This document shows positions 8,148 to 16,438 of a stretch of 64,000 bases of DNA, one piece after another. The stretch's first letter is position 1; each line of letters opens with the position of its first letter. The notes below the pieces were generated by a model. That model searched no databases. It had not been told where the DNA came from and saw only the letters and a program-made list of their open reading frames with translations. Source of the stretch: Halorussus salinisoli. Lineage in GTDB: Archaea > Halobacteriota > Halobacteria > Halobacteriales > Haladaptataceae. The stretch covers positions 124,001 to 188,000 of the forward strand of contig SZNP01000011.1 of NCBI GenBank assembly GCA_005239435.1, written 5' to 3'. The position numbers and the translations under genes were made by a program.

Positions 8148-9356
8148 TCAATGTGAGCTGGAGTTGGATCTGCACATTGACCGTATCCGGGACCTAGCAT
8201 TCTCGTATGCAGTAGGTTGATCCCAGTTAAAATGCCAGAGCTCAAACATCGGCTGAATTGTCATTAAGAAAAATGCAAATACGGCCAATAAAAACACAGT
8301 GTTAAGAGCAGTAAGTGCTGCTGGCTCAAGTTTTAGTTGCCCATTAGTAATCATACCAACAACAGCGTTAATAGCGGGTAGTGCCCCAACAGTTAACAAA
8401 CCGAGCGTGAGTTTGACAAAACGACCAGTATTGTGTCTGTCATCCTTCAAGTCATTATAGTTATTAACTTTTTTAGCGAGTGTGTCGATAACCTCAACTG
8501 CATCAGTATTAGCGTCCAGCTGTTGAGTTTCACCGTCTTCGACGAGATGGAGGTGAAGCGCCTCTGCCTTCGAGTCCGTGCAGTTACATACAGTCAGGTG
8601 AGTCGAATCACTAATTTCAACTGCCGACACTAGACTGGTAACATCAAGCTCATCACCGGCATATTTGATATTATCAACCAATTGTGGTTGTGCCCGAAAT
8701 TCAAGATCATCATCTACAGCGGTGATTGCCTCAAGTGTACGCTGTGGTCCTGCTGGCATATTGGTAGCCGCGTACGAGTTCACCGCGTACAATTCTTGAG
8801 CCGGAGCCCCCTGTAACTCTATTAATAGATTCGATATCTCTTGCCAGAATTCATTGTTTATGACATCTCCCCATGGGAATACTGCATCACGGTCAATCCC
8901 GCTTCGCGGTATATCGAAACCGATAAGAAACTTACTCTCTCGTGGCTTAGCTTCATCTTTCAGTAGTTTTTCAGCGTCGAAGTGGAGCTGGAACTTGACC
9001 GTTCCTCGATTTCCGCCGTCAACTGTTGCATCGTATTGCAACCCATCGTCTGCTTCTGCCAGCTCAGTCGTAGGAATGCCATGTTTCTCTTGAAGCGTCG
9101 TACACCACGCTTGCGCGAGTGCGTGAGAGTCGAGAGTCCACCCATCATCGACCTCGATAAAGAAGTGACGCCACGGATAGTTTGGATCTTCAGTGACACT
9201 AGAATATGCTCCATCAGCCCATCGCTCTATGTCCGCTTCATTGAAGACATAATCGAGTGTCGCCCCTTGATCGGAGACCTGATCAAAGCACGTTCGCAGC
9301 AGCCGCTCATTAGCGGTGGTGAGCTCTGGAGCCGATCCATTGTGCTGAAAGCTCAT
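8148..9356 (-). CDS. Hypothetical protein with two C-terminal membrane helices
   Basis: A 402-residue protein, the last gene of a three-gene operon. Residues 1-~310 are soluble and acidic with no motif I recognise. Two hydrophobic helices follow at about 317-335 ('LTLGLLTVGALPAINAVVGM') and 345-370 ('ALTALNTVFLLAVFAFFLM'), then a short basic tail. The start overlaps the stop of the preceding gene by 4 bp (ATGA), so translation is coupled. Base composition is visibly more A+T-rich than the flanking genes, suggesting a separate origin. A soluble domain with a terminal two-helix anchor is common in membrane effectors of defence operons, but that role is only a guess here. Confidence 0.55.
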   Translation of the reverse strand: MSFQHNGSAPELTTANERLLRTCFDQVSDQGATLDYVFNEADIERWADGAYSSVTEDPNYPWRHFFIEVDDGWTLDSHALAQAWCTTLQEKHGIPTTELAEADDGLQYDATVDGGNRGTVKFQLHFDAEKLLKDEAKPRESKFLIGFDIPRSGIDRDAVFPWGDVINNEFWQEISNLLIELQGAPAQELYAVNSYAATNMPAGPQRTLEAITAVDDDLEFRAQPQLVDNIKYAGDELDVTSLVSAVEISDSTHLTVCNCTDSKAEALHLHLVEDGETQQLDANTDAVEVIDTLAKKVNNYNDLKDDRHNTGRFVKLTLGLLTVGALPAINAVVGMITNGQLKLEPAALTALNTVFLLAVFAFFLMTIQPMFELWHFNWDQPTAYENARSRIRSMCRSNSSSH

Positions 9357-10750
9357 ATCTCGAATTCAGACTTAGCGGTTTCAATTAGATCGACTGGGGA
9401 CGTAAAGTCACTGGTCAGCAAACTGTGGAGCTGGCACCAGAGCTTATCGAAATTGTAATTGGGGTCGTCCAAATCCCACCGTGAATAGTCGTCGAAAAGC
9501 TGCTTCAGATGCGCTTTCTGTTGAGGATCTTCTGGGATATCAGAATCAGGTGCGTCCTTTATCTGGTCGGTTTTGAGAAGTTCACATCCAAGACTGAAGA
9601 AGAGGTCACGGAACATCTGTATCTCCACGGCCTCGATTTGTGAGTTCTCAACGTGTCTATCAACTGCGGTTCGTAGCGCAAGGTTTCGCCGGTTGAGATA
9701 GGTTCGTATACCCCCCGCAGCGGTTTGATTATTGATTTTCCAACGATGCTCCTCAAGCCGATCGGTAACAGTTCGGAGTAGACTCTTATACTCCCGAATT
9801 TTGACCAGCTCCTTAACCAACTGGTTAATACAGGAGGGGGTAGTCTCCTTTGTCGCAGATATCTTGCACTCGTACTGAAGCCGAATCTTTACATCCCAGG
9901 AGTGATCTTCGGCAGTATGGGTGTGCTCAAATTTTAATTTGACAATCCGTCCGTTGAGAGATGCCGGACGAACGATCTCAGAATTAAGTGGACTGAGATT
10001 TGATGCTCCACTGTAACGGGCTTTCTTAATATTTCGGCCCCCCTTGAATTGACCATAGTCTATACCGACGTTCTGCCCATCCAAAGCATTCTCTAATGCG
10101 AGCATTTCGTTTGGGGTCAACCGAGGTTGGGGCTCAATATCTCCTTCACTCCAAGTCTCAATTAGATTACGGAGGCGGGAGATATCATCATCATCCATCG
10201 CACGGCGCGAGATTGCGAGAACTCCTTGCTGTGTGTAGACTCTAACTTCAGCATAGAAGTTATAGAATCTATATTGGGTGTCATTTTCTATATCCTCTTC
10301 TGCTATTTGGTTGCCAGGGATCACAAACCGTAGATCGAGAATTCCGTCCCCGCGATCTTTTACACTGACCAACGAATTTCGTACCTTTGATTCATGCAAG
10401 TTATCATGGTCTTCGTCCCGAACTTTCTCAGATGCCTTCTCATACAGTGTATCGTACGAAATATCGCTCCCGAAATATAACTTAAGATTAAATAAATCTC
10501 CTTTATCACCTCGTAAATTAAACACTCGCTCTACGAAGTTTTCCCAGCTGCCGTTGAGTCGCCGTTGAATCTTATTGTAGACTTCCTCCTGAGTTGCTGC
10601 CTGCAGTTCAGCCGCAGTAAGTGGTGTCCGTTCAATAAGATCCCTAATCGGTGGGAGATCAGGATCCTGGAAATCAGCGACGTGGAGCCTGTCGAGACGC
10701 TCCCGATGAGTATACCCCTCCTCATCACGGAAGAAATATGTTCTACTCAT
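9353..10750 (-). CDS. Hypothetical protein, middle gene of three-gene operon
   Basis: A 465-residue protein when started at the ATG at 10750-10748 (MSRTYFFRDEEGYTH). The frame extends to 10825, but the upstream part overlaps the preceding gene and reads like its shadow. The ATG overlaps the upstream stop codon (ATGAGTAG, 8 bp), and the downstream gene overlaps its stop by 4 bp. No catalytic motif or membrane segment stands out; the protein is mixed alpha/beta by eye, with a basic middle ('RNIKKARYSG') and an acidic C-terminus. The family is not recognised. It must work with its two operon partners. Confidence 0.6.
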   Translation of the reverse strand: MSRTYFFRDEEGYTHRERLDRLHVADFQDPDLPPIRDLIERTPLTAAELQAATQEEVYNKIQRRLNGSWENFVERVFNLRGDKGDLFNLKLYFGSDISYDTLYEKASEKVRDEDHDNLHESKVRNSLVSVKDRGDGILDLRFVIPGNQIAEEDIENDTQYRFYNFYAEVRVYTQQGVLAISRRAMDDDDISRLRNLIETWSEGDIEPQPRLTPNEMLALENALDGQNVGIDYGQFKGGRNIKKARYSGASNLSPLNSEIVRPASLNGRIVKLKFEHTHTAEDHSWDVKIRLQYECKISATKETTPSCINQLVKELVKIREYKSLLRTVTDRLEEHRWKINNQTAAGGIRTYLNRRNLALRTAVDRHVENSQIEAVEIQMFRDLFFSLGCELLKTDQIKDAPDSDIPEDPQQKAHLKQLFDDYSRWDLDDPNYNFDKLWCQLHSLLTSDFTSPVDLIETAKSEFEI

Positions 10751-11099
10751 CGTTAAGGTCATCAAACTCAAGCATCTTCGTTGACGCTGCCTCTCGCTTA
10801 AGTTCGTATTCGTATTGCTCGACAAGAGAGATGAATTCGTCCATCATATTATACCGACTGAACGCCTCGTTTATCGCATTATCAATATGTTCTCGCTCCA
10901 ACTGTCTATCCTCCTTTTCAATTCGATTTTCTTCAGCTGTTTTGATTAGCGCCTCCAGAGTATTACGAAGATGCTCCGCTAGATATTCAGAACCATTTGT
11001 TCTTACGCGCACACTGTCTGGAGTTAGATCCTTACAGAGTTCGTGGACTTGGTTTGAACTGACCGGTTTCGCTTCCGAGGAATCCTGATCATCGGCCAT
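10743..11099 (-). CDS. Small histone-fold-like protein
   Basis: A 118-residue protein, first gene of the operon 11099->8148. Residues ~15-85 align by eye to the archaeal histone pattern: a short helix ('VHELCKDL'), a loop 'SVRVRTNG', a long central helix ('EYLAEHLRNTLEALIKTAEENRIEKE'), then 'RQLEREHIDNAINEAF' matching 'RKTIKAEDIELAVRRF' of HMfB. The last ~30 residues are acidic and helical. Histone-fold proteins dimerise and bind DNA or act as adaptor subunits. The conserved Asp of the R-D pair is not clearly kept, so it may not package DNA. Alternatively it is simply a small helical protein. Confidence 0.45.
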   Translation of the reverse strand: MADDQDSSEAKPVSSNQVHELCKDLTPDSVRVRTNGSEYLAEHLRNTLEALIKTAEENRIEKEDRQLEREHIDNAINEAFSRYNMMDEFISLVEQYEYELKREAASTKMLEFDDLNDE

Positions 11100-11468
11100 A
11101 ATCTAGCGATACAAATGATACCATGATATAACTAACGAAGATGCTGTTGAATATTAAAAGAAGGATCGGAGATCGCTCTTCCCTCGGCACGGGTAAATGT
11201 TCTGATTTCCGAAAGGAAGAGTCCTAATCAATACAGACACCAACGGTAACCATTGACGCGTTCATCGAAGGACTCTACTGATTAGTCTAACTAGCAATAG
11301 TGACGAGGCTTATATTGACATAGGGCTTCTCATAGGACTGGCCGTAAGAAATGCTAACAACAATATACTACCCCGAAGAGTCTATATCGACCGTCTAGTA
11401 GCACTCATAGGGCTCGTTCCCAGCGGTATTTTATCAGTAAATAGTGGTGTAGTAGATGGATTGGTGGT
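11100..11468. other. A+T-rich intergenic region
   Basis: About 370 bp between the operon start at 11099 and the end of the winged-helix gene at 11469. It is rich in A+T and holds no open frame with coding character. The part next to 11099 (gataccatgatataact) could hold the operon promoter. No repeat or RNA gene was seen. Confidence 0.4.
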
Positions 11469-11795
11469 CTAGTCTTTATCTGCGTCTCGTTCGCCGTGTA
11501 GATATGCCTGCCCTCGATCGGTAATGGAGAAGAAAGAGCTATACTCGTCATCTCGTTCGACGTATCCCCGACTCTCCAGTTCTTCGAGGGCTCGTTTTAT
11601 TGTGCGATAGCCGGGGTCTAGCTCGTTGTCGAGAACACCGATTGGAACGGCAATCTCATGATGGTCTAAAAACTCTAGGACGGGGTCAGTTGCAGTATTC
11701 ATCCAGCGGCCCCGCTTTCGCCGTGCCATTGGTGAATCGAGTTCCACATGGCACTTACCGAGTTTGGTTTGTCTGACCTCTAACACCATAGACAA
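11469..11795 (-). CDS. Winged-helix regulator (phiH1 repressor-like)
   Basis: Up to 108 residues. The core 'RKRGRWMNTATDPVLEFLDHHEIAVPIGVL...GYRTIKRALEELESRGYVERDDEYSSFFSITDRGQAYLHGE' has the layout of the small haloarchaeal winged-helix repressors related to the phage phiH1 repressor. A shorter start at the Met of 'MARRKRG' (about 11729) is equally possible, since the upstream 22 residues are atypical. Such regulators are common on haloarchaeal plasmids and proviruses and usually act on adjacent genes. The fold is fairly certain; the target is unknown. Confidence 0.65.
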   Translation of the reverse strand: MSMVLEVRQTKLGKCHVELDSPMARRKRGRWMNTATDPVLEFLDHHEIAVPIGVLDNELDPGYRTIKRALEELESRGYVERDDEYSSFFSITDRGQAYLHGERDADKD

Positions 11796-11846
11796 TCATA
11801 ATGGCAGTTTAGACTGCCAAATTATAAATGCCTGGTATCCAAATGA

Positions 11847-11865
11847 CCTGTACGGAAGCTACAGG
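11847..11865. repeat. Short hairpin
   Basis: CCTGTA and TACAGG (6-bp arms, 7-nt loop) lie just upstream of the small gene at 11966. A similar string, gtacggaagc, recurs at about 11955-11964. It could be a regulator site or a hairpin in a leader. Confidence 0.3.
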
Positions 11866-11965
11866 TGGCCTACCAGTCGTTAGGTAGGATTCTACTCAAA
11901 ACGGAGCGGACTGATGGTCAGAACATCAGATCCGCGACTGCTTCCGTAGAGCCAGTACGGAAGCC

Positions 11966-12178
11966 ATGTCAACGAACACGACCAAGGGACTTCAAATTCC
12001 CGCACACCCACACGTACCGATTGCACCTAAACCATCTCGTCAGCAGACACTAACAGACAAATACCGAATCCAAGAGACCACTCAACAAGGCAAGACTATC
12101 GGTAGTCTACAACTCGCCGAGCCACTAACTGCCAAGTTTCTCCCAGTCGATTCAGGTGGTGACGGACTGTGCCAGTAG
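11966..12178 (+). CDS. Possible small protein upstream of coiled-coil gene
   Basis: A 70-residue frame with an ATG start. It is rich in Gln, Thr and Pro and has no motif I recognise. Its stop (TAG at 12176-12178) lies inside the first codons of the next gene (GTG at 12169), a stop-start overlap of the kind seen in coupled translation. That overlap is the main support. It could equally be a chance frame. Confidence 0.35.
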   Translation: MSTNTTKGLQIPAHPHVPIAPKPSRQQTLTDKYRIQETTQQGKTIGSLQLAEPLTAKFLPVDSGGDGLCQ

Positions 12179-12915
12179 ATGCTGACTCCGAGACGCCCGT
12201 GTCGGCGATGACGATTGGGGAACTCACGAGGGAGGTCCGCCAACTCCGCGAGGAAGTCCGGGACCTCCGAAGCGATGTAGACGACCAACAGGCGACCATT
12301 GACCGCCAGGAGACCGAAATCGAGGAACTCCGTGGTGACCTCCAAGCAGAACGCCAGGCGCGCAAGGAGGCCGAAGAAGACCTCAAGAAAGACCGCACCC
12401 AACAAATCGCTCGCGCAAAAGCCGACGTGCGCGAGGACGTTCAGGATCTCCACGACACCATCCAGACCGAACAACAGACTCGTAGCCAAGCGGACGCCCG
12501 CCTGAAACAACGGCTCTCGGACCTCGCGGACGAAGCCGACATCGACGTAACCGACGCCGACCTGATTTCGAAGGACAAACTCGTGCGGCTCGTCCAGCAG
12601 GGACCTGACAGCGTGACCGACCGCGTCTACCCCGTCCACCATCGCGCCCAAGCACTCCTCGAACACCCAGAGGAGTGGGGGAGAGTGGTCTCGGATGCGA
12701 ACGGTCAGCGCGTCGTCTACACCGCCCCAGCAGTCCGGCCCTATCTGAACGCGTACTTCGACCGGACGTTCGCCTCGAGCGAACTCAAGCGTATCTTCGA
12801 GAAAATCGAGGACCTCGCGGCCATCTCACCACGCACTGTCCGCGTGGATAAGAATCAGGCGGGTGAACACCGTCTCGTCGTTCAACTCCAAGACGCCAGC
12901 GTCGAGGGCGAGTGA
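12169..12915 (+). CDS. Coiled-coil protein of plasmid type
   Basis: A 248-residue protein beginning with GTG. Residues ~14-125 form one long heptad-patterned coiled coil ('LTREVRQLREEVRDLRSDVDDQQATIDRQETEIEELRGDL...'). The C-terminal ~120 residues form a compact domain ('DKLVRLVQQGPDSVTDRVYPVHHRAQALLEHPEEWG...VYTAPAVRPYLNAYFDRTFASSELKRIFEKI') that looks DNA-associated but which I do not recognise. Proteins of this layout are common on haloarchaeal plasmids. Codon use and composition match the neighbourhood (G+C-rich). The function is unknown; partition or replication is only a suggestion. Confidence 0.6.
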   Translation: MPVDADSETPVSAMTIGELTREVRQLREEVRDLRSDVDDQQATIDRQETEIEELRGDLQAERQARKEAEEDLKKDRTQQIARAKADVREDVQDLHDTIQTEQQTRSQADARLKQRLSDLADEADIDVTDADLISKDKLVRLVQQGPDSVTDRVYPVHHRAQALLEHPEEWGRVVSDANGQRVVYTAPAVRPYLNAYFDRTFASSELKRIFEKIEDLAAISPRTVRVDKNQAGEHRLVVQLQDASVEGE

Positions 12916-13206
12916 TGACGAGTCGGCTTACAGGTGGTGTTAGCACGGCCACCACGACGGGGTGTCAGCACACCCTCGTCCATACCACGAGCCCGCTCTA
13001 GGACAATACCACGCTTCCTGAGAAAGCACGAGCAGTCCTGTTCTTTCTGGGTTGACTAGCGGTGGGTGTTTTTTGAAGTGCGGTCGTCGGCGGTCGTCGA
13101 GCCGACGGTCGCAGAGTAGATTCAGCTAACACCACGTGTTTGTTGAGACTTCCGAGGAGAGCGTTGTGAGTACTATTTCCATCTCACCGAGGGACGTGCG
13201 AGAACA
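12916..13206. other. Intergenic region without a gene
   Basis: About 290 bp after the coiled-coil gene. It contains an imperfect G+C-rich inverted repeat (gtcgtcggc ... gccgacggtc near 13083-13113) that may end transcription. No open frame of coding character was seen. Confidence 0.35.
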
Positions 13207-13260
13207 GGCTCACATTGTACACACGAAAATGCCTAAGTAGACTGGCTCACAATGTACACA
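13207..13260 (+). promoter_or_regulatory. Duplicated operator of the toxin-antitoxin operon
   Basis: GGCTCACATTGTACACA at 13207-13223 and GGCTCACAATGTACACA at 13244-13260 are direct copies differing at one position. Each holds a TGTACA palindrome, and the second ends on the first base of the antitoxin ATG. RHH antitoxins usually bind such tandem sites to repress their own operon, so this is a likely autoregulatory operator. Confidence 0.65.
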
Positions 13261-13565
13261 TGATGAGCACCGATAAAAAGCGCGTGCAGTTTCGAGCCCC
13301 AAACCGCCTCATCGACCGGGCCGACGCACTCGCCACAGTTCTCGGGGAGGACCGAACAGACGTCCTCGTAACCGCACTCCGTGAGTACCTCCAGGACGCC
13401 GCTCACGATGATGCCATCACTCAGGAAATCGCCGCTGCCTACTACGACGACGAAATCAGCTACGAGCAACTGAAGGCACTCGTCGGGGCCGAAGAAGCGG
13501 CCAACCTCCGTGTATTGAAACAGCAACTGGACGAAGGCTTCGTTGACGAAGTCGCCGACCTATAG
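13260..13565 (+). CDS. RHH-type antitoxin (VapB-like)
   Basis: A 101-residue protein from the ATG at 13260 (a second ATG follows at 13263); the frame upstream to 13215 would run through the operator and is rejected. Residues ~5-40 ('KRVQFRAPNRLIDRADALATVLGEDRTDVLVTALREYL') fit a ribbon-helix-helix DNA-binding domain: a beta strand then two helices. The C-terminal half is acidic and helical, as expected for the toxin-wrapping part of an antitoxin. The stop is directly followed by the PIN-domain gene with no gap. It should repress the operon through the repeats at 13207-13260 and neutralise the toxin. Confidence 0.75.
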   Translation: MMSTDKKRVQFRAPNRLIDRADALATVLGEDRTDVLVTALREYLQDAAHDDAITQEIAAAYYDDEISYEQLKALVGAEEAANLRVLKQQLDEGFVDEVADL

Positions 13566-14078
13566 ATGCCAGAGGTAGTCGCAGACACGTCAGCGCTGGT
13601 GAGCCTTGGTATCGTCGCAGACACCACTCCGAATCCGCTCTCGCTCTGTCTCGACCGCTACGATGTGTTCGTCCCAGAGGAGGTTATCGCAGAGCTTGAA
13701 GAGATTGCGTCGTACGATGACGAACACGGGAGGGCCGCAACTGCAGTCCTCAATCGAACTGCTGAGCTGACAGTCCAAGCTGTGGACCTTGACGCCGAGT
13801 TCCCACTCGACGATGGTGAAAACGCTGCAGTAACACTTGCAAACGAGCTCAACGCCGCACTCTTCCTTTGTGATGAATTCAACTCGCTTGGATTGATTCA
13901 CGCCTCTCTTGCTGATACACGACTCGTGACGACGCCCACGCTCCTCTCGGTATTCGTTCGAACAGACCGATTGACGCCCGACGAAGCACACACGCTCCTT
14001 GATGACATCAGCACCGCTCGAAGTTGGGATACGAACAGCTATGTCCAGCGAGCACGCTCGGTGCTTGATACATCTTGA
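13566..14078 (+). CDS. PIN-domain toxin (VapC-like ribonuclease)
   Basis: A 170-residue protein starting on the base after the antitoxin stop. PIN-domain acidic residues are visible: D7 in 'VVADTSALVSLG', a Glu in 'PEEVIAELEE' (~39-45), D/E in 'LDDGENAAVTLA' and D in 'ALFLCDEF'. Such proteins are Mg-dependent RNases that cut tRNA or mRNA when released from antitoxin. The N-terminal insertion ('IVADTTPNPLSLCLDRY') is longer than in minimal VapC. The gene ends 24 bp before a truncated copy of a regulator promoter (14102-14151), so the pair was probably placed here by recombination. Confidence 0.75.
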   Translation: MPEVVADTSALVSLGIVADTTPNPLSLCLDRYDVFVPEEVIAELEEIASYDDEHGRAATAVLNRTAELTVQAVDLDAEFPLDDGENAAVTLANELNAALFLCDEFNSLGLIHASLADTRLVTTPTLLSVFVRTDRLTPDEAHTLLDDISTARSWDTNSYVQRARSVLDTS

Positions 14079-14101
14079 CTCACCCGCTTCGAGCAGTACC
14101 T

Positions 14102-14151
14102 TGTTGCGTAAGTGCGAACTTATTGATACGTCACTTCGGCATCTCGCAACA
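14102..14151. promoter_or_regulatory. Relic promoter/operator of a lost AbiE-like regulator
   Basis: TGTTGCG at 14102-14108 and CGCAACA at 14145-14151 are perfect 7-bp inverted arms separated by 36 bp, the same spacing as the operator at 20319-20370. The sequence around the expected minus-strand start codon (gagcagtacc) matches gagcatac there but has lost the ATG. It is a promoter copy without its gene. Confidence 0.5.
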
Positions 14152-14460
14152 GAATTTAGCGGTCCACCGAAGACGGAGTCCGGTAACTTACTGAAAACCC
14201 TCGGCCACTCGGTATCCCACGACCGCCGCCGCGATCCTCCTCCCTGCGGTGCTTGCGGAGTTGGGGGGGACGTTCACGGCGAAAAGCGCCGTGAGTTCGG
14301 AAGACGACGTCTCCCGGTGACCGAGGCGGCCTCGCCCTTTCCGAGTCCGCCAGGCTGACGGCTATGGCAGCGAGCGACAGAACCGGATGGCCGGATGTTT
14401 TGCCACGGCACACCCCGCTCGCCGCTGCTGGCCGCCGCGTCGCTTGCGGCCGACTATTTG
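14145..14460. repeat. Diverged ~300-bp repeat, copy A
   Basis: This stretch shares long blocks with 20363-20640. Examples are the gcaacaga start, a 'ctgyggtgcttgc' block, 'ccgaggcggcctcgcccttt' against 'ccgagacggcctcgcccttt', and 'ccgccgcgtcgct'. Neither copy keeps a convincing open frame, so it is treated as non-coding. The rest of the gap up to the regulator at 14785 shows no gene. Confidence 0.55.
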
Positions 14461-14784
14461 CAGAGGGTTCGTTGTAACCGCCGAGTTGATGATAGTCTTT
14501 CACACCCGTGCTGGATACAGAGCGCTTATCGGTCACAAAGACGTGCCAAGATTTGTTTAACCGAATCGGTTAGTTCAGACGATCTGCGTGCCGCTGAAGG
14601 AGTTTATGGCGGTCTACGGACACCGGTATGCTGTATGGGTTGGAAGGGTCTTTCTGGCACTCTCTCTGAGGATTCTCCAAGAGATAGAGGAGTCGTTGAC
14701 AGTGACACACCCTATGTATCCCATTGGATGTAGTTGCCACACCCCAAAGCGAATGGTTATTATTGTATATCGACTAGGTATGCC

Positions 14785-15594
14785 ATGGGGAAACTTGTCA
14801 ATGGGTCGCCGATTGACGACATCGGGTATCTCTCTCGATCCGAACATCGTATTCCGATGCTCGTTTCGCTGACGGACCGTCCCCGGAGTCGCTCCGAACT
14901 CTGTGAGCTGAATGAAGTGTCGTCGTCGACAGCCCGACGAACGTTGAGCGAATTCGAAGACCGCACTTGGGTTCGAAAGGAGGGGTACCAGTATGTGGCA
15001 ACACGGTTGGGAGAGGCCATCGCGGCCGGGATGGAGGATCTGATCGACCTTTTCGAAACCGAGCGGAAGCTACGTGACATCTGGCACTGGCTTCCAGACG
15101 GGGTGATTGACGTACCGACCGAGACATGGTCTGAGATGACTGTCACACTTCCGGAGCCCGATTCACCCTACCGTCCTGTGAACCGATTTAAGTCGCTTCT
15201 CCAGCAGACGAACGAGGTCCGCTATCTTCGACCCGAGGTTGCCTTGATGGAGCCCTGCTTCGACACGCTCCTCTCGTTGATTGACGCCGGAGTAGACATG
15301 ACGTTGATCGACCGGCCGAGTTGTCATGCATACTTCATCACGACGTATCCCGAGCGCAGTTTAGAGATAGAGAAACGGGACAATTTCATGGTTCTTGAGC
15401 ATGACGAACTTCCCCACTGTGGAATCGGCCTTCTGGACAACCGCGTCACCATCAGCTGTTACGAGCAGGACAGTGGATCGGTCCAAGCATTGATCGACAC
15501 CGACGTTCCGGCTATCCGCGAGTGGGCAGAATCGATGTATGCGTCCTTCGAGATCGACGCGCGACCGGTCAACCCCGAAGCCTACATGGAGTGA
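14785..15594 (+). CDS. Haloarchaeal winged-helix transcriptional regulator
   Basis: A 269-residue protein from the ATG at 14785; the frame opens at 14734, but the extra residues look non-coding. Residues ~10-75 are a winged helix ('SEHRIPMLVSLTDRPRSRSELCELNEVSSSTARRTLSEFEDRTWVRKEGYQYVATRLGEAI'). The remaining ~190 residues match the layout of the FilR1-type sensing domain found in many haloarchaeal regulators ('FKSLLQQTNEVRYLRPEV', 'YPERSLEIEKRDNFMVLEHDELPHCGIGLLDNRV'). The ligand is unknown. It precedes the OsmC-methyltransferase operon on the same strand and is the likely controller of it. Confidence 0.7.
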   Translation: MGKLVNGSPIDDIGYLSRSEHRIPMLVSLTDRPRSRSELCELNEVSSSTARRTLSEFEDRTWVRKEGYQYVATRLGEAIAAGMEDLIDLFETERKLRDIWHWLPDGVIDVPTETWSEMTVTLPEPDSPYRPVNRFKSLLQQTNEVRYLRPEVALMEPCFDTLLSLIDAGVDMTLIDRPSCHAYFITTYPERSLEIEKRDNFMVLEHDELPHCGIGLLDNRVTISCYEQDSGSVQALIDTDVPAIREWAESMYASFEIDARPVNPEAYME

Positions 15595-15819
15595 CACTCC
15601 CGGTCGCGTGATCGCGATATCCATCCGGTTGCTCGGTGTCCTCCCCTTCTACTTCGCAGGACGGACTGGTTGGGGCATCGATTTCTCGGCAGAGTTCAGT
15701 GAGCAACTGTTGACGCGTGTGCAGTGGCTGAAAGAATGGCAGGACCTGCCGGAATAGCACAAAATAGCTACAACGTCTCGAGGGTCGTTGTGCCGCTTGT
15801 CGGGAGGTACAGTGAAACA

Positions 15820-16425
15820 ATGACTGACGACCGGCAAACAATACATGGGATCGACCTCGAAACACTCGAAGGATTCGCCGAACACGCAGCCGAGAATCCT
15901 GGAGCCGTCCAACTTGGCCTCGGGGCGTCCGCGACCTACGAGGGGACGGCCGCGCACAGCCTGGCAAAGATCGATAGCTACGACCTCGGCGGCGAGACCA
16001 TCGCTCGCGAGACGCGTGAATATACCGTTCCGTACGGCGCCTGGAAGGAGGTGCTGGATGCTGGTGGGTGGGTCGGCGCGACCGATCGAATCGAACCCAT
16101 CGAAGCAGCACTGTCTGCGCTCGCCGCCTGTATCAATGTCGGCATCACCATCAACGCCGCTGCGAACGGTGTCGACATTGACCATCTTCGGACGCGCGTC
16201 CGGACAGATTTCGACCCAGCGGTCCTCTTTAGTCTCGCTGAACTCAAGGAGGCCGACTCGGTGTACGAGAATCTGACCGCGGAGGTCGAAATCGATGGGG
16301 AGGACATCGACGACGACCTGATCGATGAGTGGGCGCGACGAGCGCCCGTCTACACGCTACTCTCACTCGCTCAGGACATCCAGCTAAGCATCAAAACCCC
16401 CGCCGAAGCGGCGGGAGACAACTGA
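15820..16425 (+). CDS. OsmC family protein
   Basis: A 201-residue protein. The ATG at 15820 is chosen because a Shine-Dalgarno-like ggaggt lies ~13 nt upstream (15802-15807) and the extra upstream frame is not protein-like. The core 'EPIEAALSALAACINVGITINAAANGVDIDHLRTRV' contains the 'ALxACxxxxI' helix of OsmC/Ohr proteins with the peroxidatic-type Cys, and 'RRAPVYTLLSLA' matches the second conserved region, although the second Cys is absent there (SLAQD). OsmC proteins reduce organic peroxides or bind small thiols. With one Cys missing, peroxidase activity is uncertain. It starts a three-gene operon with two methyltransferases. Confidence 0.7.
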   Translation: MTDDRQTIHGIDLETLEGFAEHAAENPGAVQLGLGASATYEGTAAHSLAKIDSYDLGGETIARETREYTVPYGAWKEVLDAGGWVGATDRIEPIEAALSALAACINVGITINAAANGVDIDHLRTRVRTDFDPAVLFSLAELKEADSVYENLTAEVEIDGEDIDDDLIDEWARRAPVYTLLSLAQDIQLSIKTPAEAAGDN

Positions 16426-16438
16426 TTGGTGAACAACA

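Noticed and set aside
14156..14536. 126-codon minus-strand open frame in repeat copy A
   Set aside because: It is Arg/Ser/Pro-rich as expected from G+C bias, has no conserved counterpart frame in copy B and no motif.
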